From assembly GCA_004794785.1 (NCBI GenBank), contig SJOL01006398.1, positions 315,858 through 379,857 on the forward strand: DNA of 64,000 nt, read 5' to 3'. The notes beneath the pieces are model-generated. The model was not told the origin of the DNA. It worked only from the letters and a program-made list of their open reading frames with translations, and did not search any database. The stretch's first letter is position 1; the number at the start of each line of letters is the position of its first letter. Both the position numbers and the translations under genes were made by a program. Shown one piece after another: positions 62,136-64,000 of the stretch. Source of the stretch: Opisthorchis felineus (lineage: Eukaryota; Platyhelminthes; Trematoda; Opisthorchiida; Opisthorchiidae).

Positions 62136-62401
62136 CTTTGGGAAAAAATCAGACGAATAGGATAGACAGTAGCGGAAATCTGTTTTGTGTAGCAGTCTCC
62201 ACGTAGCTCAGTCAGGCTCTGTGCACCTCCTGTCTCAGTGGAGAGCTCTAACAATAACCATCTGTCAGCGCTGACAGAAACATTAGTGTAATCAAAGAAC
62301 AACAGTCGTATACCACTGGCTGATTTGGCGCAATGGACAGGGAGCGCAAGTGCGTTCACTCACAAAACTTGCAAACCGATTCAAACTGATGTAGCAATTC
62401 A
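62136..62401. other. Unassigned DNA
   Basis: A CGTAGCTCAGTCAGGCTC word at about 62202-62219 resembles a tRNA D arm but lacks a matching T arm. Confidence 0.4.
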
Positions 62402-62433
62402 GTCAACCTGCCATTTGCAAACGACAGGTTGAC
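62402..62433. repeat. 9-bp perfect hairpin
   Basis: GTCAACCTG (62402-62410) and CAGGTTGAC (62425-62433) are exact reverse complements with a 14-base loop. No function is evident. Confidence 0.85.
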
Positions 62434-64000
62434 ATAAACGGCTTTTATTCCAACATCAAGGAATTGAGCGTTTTTTTCTGATAGTTCATATGGTTCTCAA
62501 TGGACATACCATGAAATTCATCAGCCTAGACTTCGAAATTGTCTAATTTAAGATTCCTTTTATGCACGCTTTGCTCGTATAGCCTTGTGTCACATTTGGT
62601 TTCCGTTTCAGTGAACAATGGCTGTTAGTTATCGCGCATGATTGCGACCGTGTAGTTTTCGGGAATTCAGAAGACCTCAAACAACCACCAGAAATCCGTC
62701 CAAGAAATGCTGAATGCGACTTCCAAATATGTCCCCACTAGATGCGAGACCATTCAATTTTATTCGTCTTCACCGTGAACCTTTTTTACTGGTTTGTTCT
62801 CCACCCTTCGCAAAATTCACCAACCTTTGTTTAAATAGATCAGGTTGGCTGTCGTATACGTGATAACATGCAGGCGACAACTGGTGCTACTTCTGTGCTG
62901 TCATTGCGGTGTTGGTACTTGATTGGATTATAAGGCTGAAAAATACAAACGAAGAAAAAGGTAAATGAATCATTTTGATTGGCTAGTAACACCTGAGCAC
63001 AAACAGCGCACTTTGTCATATAAGCGATATCTATCCTAGGAAAAATCGATTCACTGTATCACTTTCTAGAATCGTTTACAAAAGCATTCAATTAACACTT
63101 ACACCAGAATCCTGCTTGACCATTTGGATAACGGACAACCTTCCCGTTCTTGGGGAATTTTCGCTTATGTTAGCGCACCGTGACTCAACAGATAAGAAGA
63201 TTGGAGTTTGTCGACTCACCCAAGTGAACCCAGGCCGGAGCTCAAACAAGAAAATAGGCTTCACATAAGGTATTGAGAATGCCAATGCATACAAACCGAT
63301 ATCCATCAGCCAAGGGTGATTTTGCATTATGTCCGTGGACTGTCCTTTGGAAGTTTACTGAGTTTTTCGAAATTGTGGTCTTCTGTGAAAAGGTTGTAGT
63401 TCTCCTTAGACTACAGCAACCTTAATCAGTTTGATAAATCTTCTCAAGGTCAACTTGGTTTGTCTGATTTTGCGAACCTCCCAACTAAAGGTCAGGCCAT
63501 TTTCGAGTACATGTGAATGTCCACTTGTTTACGCATGCAGACGCCGGGCGTTTGTGTGGACATTTAACCATTGCATGATTAGAATTTTCCATAAGATATA
63601 TTCAAAGGACAACGAACGACTTATGACACATCAAGAAACACACCATTTGAAATTAAAATGCAAACTGATAACTTAAAACTTGTGTGACTGACACTACATC
63701 AATGCCTTTGTCATCTTTGATGGCAATGTACTTTCAAACTAGTGGAAACCCTATTCATCATTCATGATAGTTTTACTTTGTTTGCCTTCAAGAAACGGCA
63801 CAGGCATGCGAAAGAGCATGCAGTTAGGAGGAGACAGAAATGGCAAATCGCTACATCCTTGTTAAGGCCGATAATTCCACAGTGGATTATGCCGACTTAA
63901 GCTTGCGTCAAAGGATACAAATATCCGGAAAGCAAAAAAATCTCTTGGATAAGAAAATGGAATGATACACTCGCACAGGATATCGATCCACTTAATCAGC
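62434..64000. other. Unassigned DNA, no gene recognised
   Basis: Frames of 79-81 codons at 63088-63327 (minus) and 63431-63676 (plus) show no motif. No repeat recognised. Confidence 0.45.

Noticed and set aside
62021..62359. Minus-strand frame of 112 codons with a hydrophobic tail
   Set aside because: The Tyr/Leu-rich part is produced by the GTATAA microsatellite.
1..64000. CRISPR array, bacterial operon, phage or plasmid features
   Set aside because: No regularly spaced repeats, no closely packed long frames and no ribosome-binding pattern; the repeat content is typical of animal nuclear DNA.

Overview
The window reads as gene-poor eukaryotic (animal) nuclear DNA. It is AT-leaning and has no operon structure. 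No open frame on either strand is long enough or familiar enough to be called a gene with confidence. What can be read is a layered population of decayed transposable elements. An RTE-type LINE, two tRNA-like SINE families and hairpin-forming elements together would fit an invertebrate such as a parasitic flatworm. That assignment is an inference from element style, not a proof.

Layout: 0-4 kb is unassigned DNA with one SINE-like copy and an AT microsatellite. About 4.14-7.8 kb (minus strand) holds the clearest element, an almost full-length but dead RTE-like LINE with recognisable endonuclease, reverse transcriptase and C-terminal blocks. 8-15 kb is mostly unassigned. At 15.3 kb sits a tRNA-like SINE (family B here) with a perfect 11-bp target-site duplication; a second copy lies inverted at 31.7 kb. 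A second repeat family (family A here, about 250-280 bp with a tRNA-like central part) occurs at roughly 0.9, 9.2, 17.5, 20.2-20.9 (three pieces), 29.7, 35.1, 44.0 and perhaps 53.4 kb. A third family (family C here) has a conserved core of about 90-110 bp seen at 27.5, 36.0, 39.2, 39.7, 47.6 and 56.5 kb, with a related end at 23.9 kb. In the 39.0-39.4 kb copy the core lies inside long inverted arms, making a 413-bp hairpin element. A separate inverted repeat lies at 45.4 kb, a perfect 18-bp-arm palindrome at 34.8 kb and a GC-rich 11-bp hairpin at 52.5 kb.

Protein-coding content is weak. The best candidate is a minus-strand open frame at 33.66-34.02 kb with a favourable start context and a splice-donor-like end. 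A zinc-knuckle-like peptide at 32.2 kb could be a scrap of a Ty3/gypsy gag. Other open frames are about as long as chance frames in 64 kb of this composition.

How the parts relate: the dead LINE belongs to the class of element that supplies machinery for SINE movement, and the target-site duplication on the family B SINE shows that such movement happened here. No distinct new multi-gene system was found. The most unusual structure is the family C hairpin element together with its dispersed cores.
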